A stretch of 64,000 bases of DNA from the NCBI RefSeq assembly GCF_029227915.1, contig NC_079886.1, positions 18,390,501 to 18,454,500 of the forward strand, in the 5' to 3' direction. The notes under the pieces were generated by a model. It made no database searches, was not told the origin of the DNA, and saw only the letters and a program-made list of their open reading frames with translations. Positions 62,101 through 64,000 of this stretch are shown here, one piece after another; position 1 is the first letter of the stretch; each line of letters starts with the position of its first letter. The DNA is from Hydractinia symbiolongicarpus. Taxonomy: Eukaryota; Cnidaria; Hydrozoa; Anthoathecata; Hydractiniidae. The translations under genes and the position numbers were made by a program.

Positions 62101-63865
62101 AGAAACCAAAAGGGGATAAGTAACAACGTTGCTGGCAAACAACGCCGTCATTTTAAAACCTTAACATTCCTACAAATTATCCTCCATTTCCTCCGATTTT
62201 TACCTACTGGCTAAAAGACTTATTGAAACTTGACTAAGTAATTTGAAAAAGGCGCTTATTCAGTACATTGCGGTGCTGGTTGGTTAAATTATTCTTACGG
62301 GTAATGATCAAAGTTATCAAAGACGAAAGACAAAATGTAATAATACATAGTTGTTAAAATGTGCAGTATTAATTGTAATTCTCTTTGAATTTGTAAGTTA
62401 CAGTGGGGTTTTCCTTACTTTTTTTCTCTATCGTGAACTTTTAAAGGAAATGCAATTTAGATCAATGGAACGCCGAGAAAGCAAAACACCAGCTGGAGAT
62501 ATGTGGCATGTCTTAAACATTAATCGGCGTGTTGAAGCTGCAGAAGCGGCAATCCAAGGCATGACGAATTTGATTGACACAATAACAACCGAACTGGACG
62601 AAATGAAAAATGCTCAATTTGCTTCTACATCAGCGTGTGATACACCGGATATCTCTAGGGCAATTGCTGACCATCCCGTCCCCAGTATAAACCCAGAAGA
62701 CCACGACACTGTTATGAGAATAACAACTAAGATTGAGAAATACGATAAAGAGTTGAGTGACTTGAAGGAAACGATAAAAGGATTGGTTGGCCAGGAACAG
62801 CTTGACTCATGTTGTACTGTAGAGCAAGTAAAAAAAATAATACAAGAACAGTTAAATGGCTTCAAGCTAGACATACCAGAGCCTGTCGTACACAAGCCTT
62901 CTGAAGTTAACATAAGGAAAGGCTCGTCGCACTATCAGGATGCATCAAATAAGATGATATATTTGGAACAGGAAATCAACATCACGAAAGAGCGAATGAA
63001 TCAGCTGGAGTTAGAATTGGAGAAGAAATTAGAGTTATCGTCAGTGGCAGGAAAGGCAGAGCAAAATGAGGTACCGCTTAAGGAGTTATCTTTGCGTCAA
63101 AAATAGGGGATGGTGCCAGGGAAAGCTGGGAAAGGGAAAGCAGAGTTTCAGTAAAGTTTTGTTTTTATGTTTTTAATTAATTTCGTATACTCATGTACTT
63201 CTTTTATGTTGTTAGATACTTTCATTAAAAAATACACCTGCCGTTTTCTTAAGTAGAAGGACAATTGAGGGGGGGATTCACAAGAGGATGGAGGTGGGTT
63301 TTCCAGTAGATAATTTGATATGGGTAATTTTTTATGGAAATATTTTCCTCCGTTTCCACTACAATTAGCTAACCAAGAGAAATACCAGCCATTGTTTTTC
63401 AAACTTCTTACTAGTGATATAGCTATATTCTATGAAGTAAAATATGTTGTTCTAAAGGAGGAAGAGCGAATTGGAGACTTCAAAGCAGAAATAAAAATGC
63501 TGGCTGAGCTTTTGCAAAAACTGGAAGACAAATATGCAGTAGTTAGCGTTGAGGTACAAGGTCTCCTCTCTCAACAAGACGAATTTTCAACACAACAGAA
63601 AGACTTTGCAAATGCCATGCGTAAGCTGGAACGCAACTTAGACGACATGAATGATAATTTCCATCGAAGACAGTCTGGCATGATTCAAAACACATCAGTA
63701 CATAACATAATAGATGAGGCTACCATTACTAAAATTCGTGGTACCATTTTTGACCTGCAACAACAACATATTCGGTTTCAAAATGAAATCGACGGCCTGT
63801 TACAAGATGGTAAAAACAAAGATGTGAAGTTTTTAAAAATGGCTGAAAACATCAAAAACCTTCAG
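59107..63865 (+). CDS. QRICH2/C16orf96-like (DUF4795) coiled-coil protein, 3' end outside window
   Basis: Exons: 59107-59233, 61597-62053, 62461-63070, 63458-63865, giving 534 residues before a GTAAGA donor that leads out of the window. All junctions keep frame. The N-terminal LLELALGTPEIGAVNFNFLY matches the start of vertebrate QRICH2/C16orf96 proteins (pattern G-x-VNF-x-x-LH). GDMWHVLNINRRVEAAE matches their conserved (D)xWHxxxxxRxVE segment. A Ser/Thr/Lys-rich linker fills exon 2, and exons 3-4 are heptad-rich (TKIEKYDKELSDLKETIKGL, LLQKLEDKYAVV). QRICH2 is required for sperm flagellum integrity in vertebrates (family knowledge). The ATG at 59107 is the first in the exon. A small extra exon between 63071 and 63457 cannot be excluded. 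Confidence 0.75.
59766..60191. mobile_element. MITE with AATACCTTAyCG termini and GTCGGGG-rich body
   Basis: The left end AATACCTTACCGAGGGAAAA pairs with the right end ...TTTTTTCCCCGATAAGGTAT plus T. The inner body repeats AAGTCGGGGAAAA, TTTTGGTCGG and ATTTTAGTCAC in both orientations. There is no coding capacity, ~426 bp. Confidence 0.75.
60723..60799. repeat. Mini-foldback CAACCTCGTCCCCAGG … CCTGGGGACGAGGTTG
   Basis: Perfect 16-bp inverted repeat separated by ~45 bp. The ACCTCGTCCCCAGG motif is one I associate with miniature elements in several invertebrate genomes. Confidence 0.7.
61208..61534. mobile_element. MITE with 12-bp perfect TIR TATTTAACGCCC
   Basis: TATTTAACGCCC at 61208-61219 and its exact reverse complement at 61523-61534. 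The interior has repeated CTAATTAACGC/CCAATTAACG motifs. ~327 bp, no ORF. It lies ~60 bp upstream of a QRICH2-like exon acceptor. Confidence 0.75.
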
Positions 63866-64000
63866 GTAAGATGCGAATAGTGTTGAAACAGTAATGTAAA
63901 TAATCTTACATTGAACTCAAGACATAAATCTACTATAAGCCGTTAAATCCAACGCTGATTCCCTAGATTTAAGAGTAAACTAATCTTATCGATTAAATTT

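Noticed and set aside
62351-62460. Upstream extension of the third QRICH2-like exon as coding
   Set aside because: The frame from the preceding exon joins correctly only at the TTTAG acceptor ending 62460; the earlier open stretch is intronic and hydrophobic by composition.

Overview
This is a eukaryotic, AT-rich animal genome window. Genes are split into many short exons with GT-AG introns, and the introns and spacers carry tRNA-derived SINEs, foldback/MITE-like elements and retroelements. Protein relationships (kinesin-1, a CSPP1-like protein, a PGGHG-type glycosidase, a DUF4795/QRICH2-type protein) are metazoan. The repeat style and composition suggest a cnidarian, probably a hydrozoan. 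That placement is inference.

Layout. (1) 1990-21870 (+): 27 exons of a conventional kinesin heavy chain (KIF5 type), from the motor P-loop to the stop codon; the first ~70 residues lie upstream of the window. An intronless 769-residue ORF of unknown function (10739-13048, +) sits in one ~8.1 kb kinesin intron, followed in the same intron by a large foldback element. (2) 22-25 kb: a spacer with exon-like fragments, a 30-bp triple repeat and a SINE. (3) 25129-48159 (+): a 21-exon CSPP1-like gene (917 aa) with several exons each carrying a Gly-rich GxGAP motif and a last exon built of 41-residue tandem repeats. Its ~4.1 kb intron holds an antisense Penelope-like retroelement (RT plus GIY-YIG, intact ORF) with 325-bp direct pLTR repeats. 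Each repeat contains a hammerhead ribozyme-like motif. (4) 48.2-53.1 kb: a repeat-rich spacer with a TTTA microsatellite, a short telomere-like run, a ~20-22 bp satellite and GCGGACA-rich repeats. (5) 57983-53097 (-): a two-exon GH65 glycosidase of PGGHG type with signal peptide and GPI-like tail. Its intron contains a complete-ended but decayed copia-like LTR element (5-bp target duplication, initiator-Met PBS). (6) 59107 to beyond the right end (+): a QRICH2/C16orf96-like (DUF4795) coiled-coil gene, divergent from the glycosidase gene, with two MITEs in its first intron.

Functionally, kinesin-1, CSPP1 and QRICH2 all belong to microtubule, cilium or flagellum biology, but these are separate genes and nothing here shows coregulation. 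Exon boundaries were placed by hand. Every stated junction keeps the reading frame, and the CSPP1-like and glycosidase models sum to whole codons.
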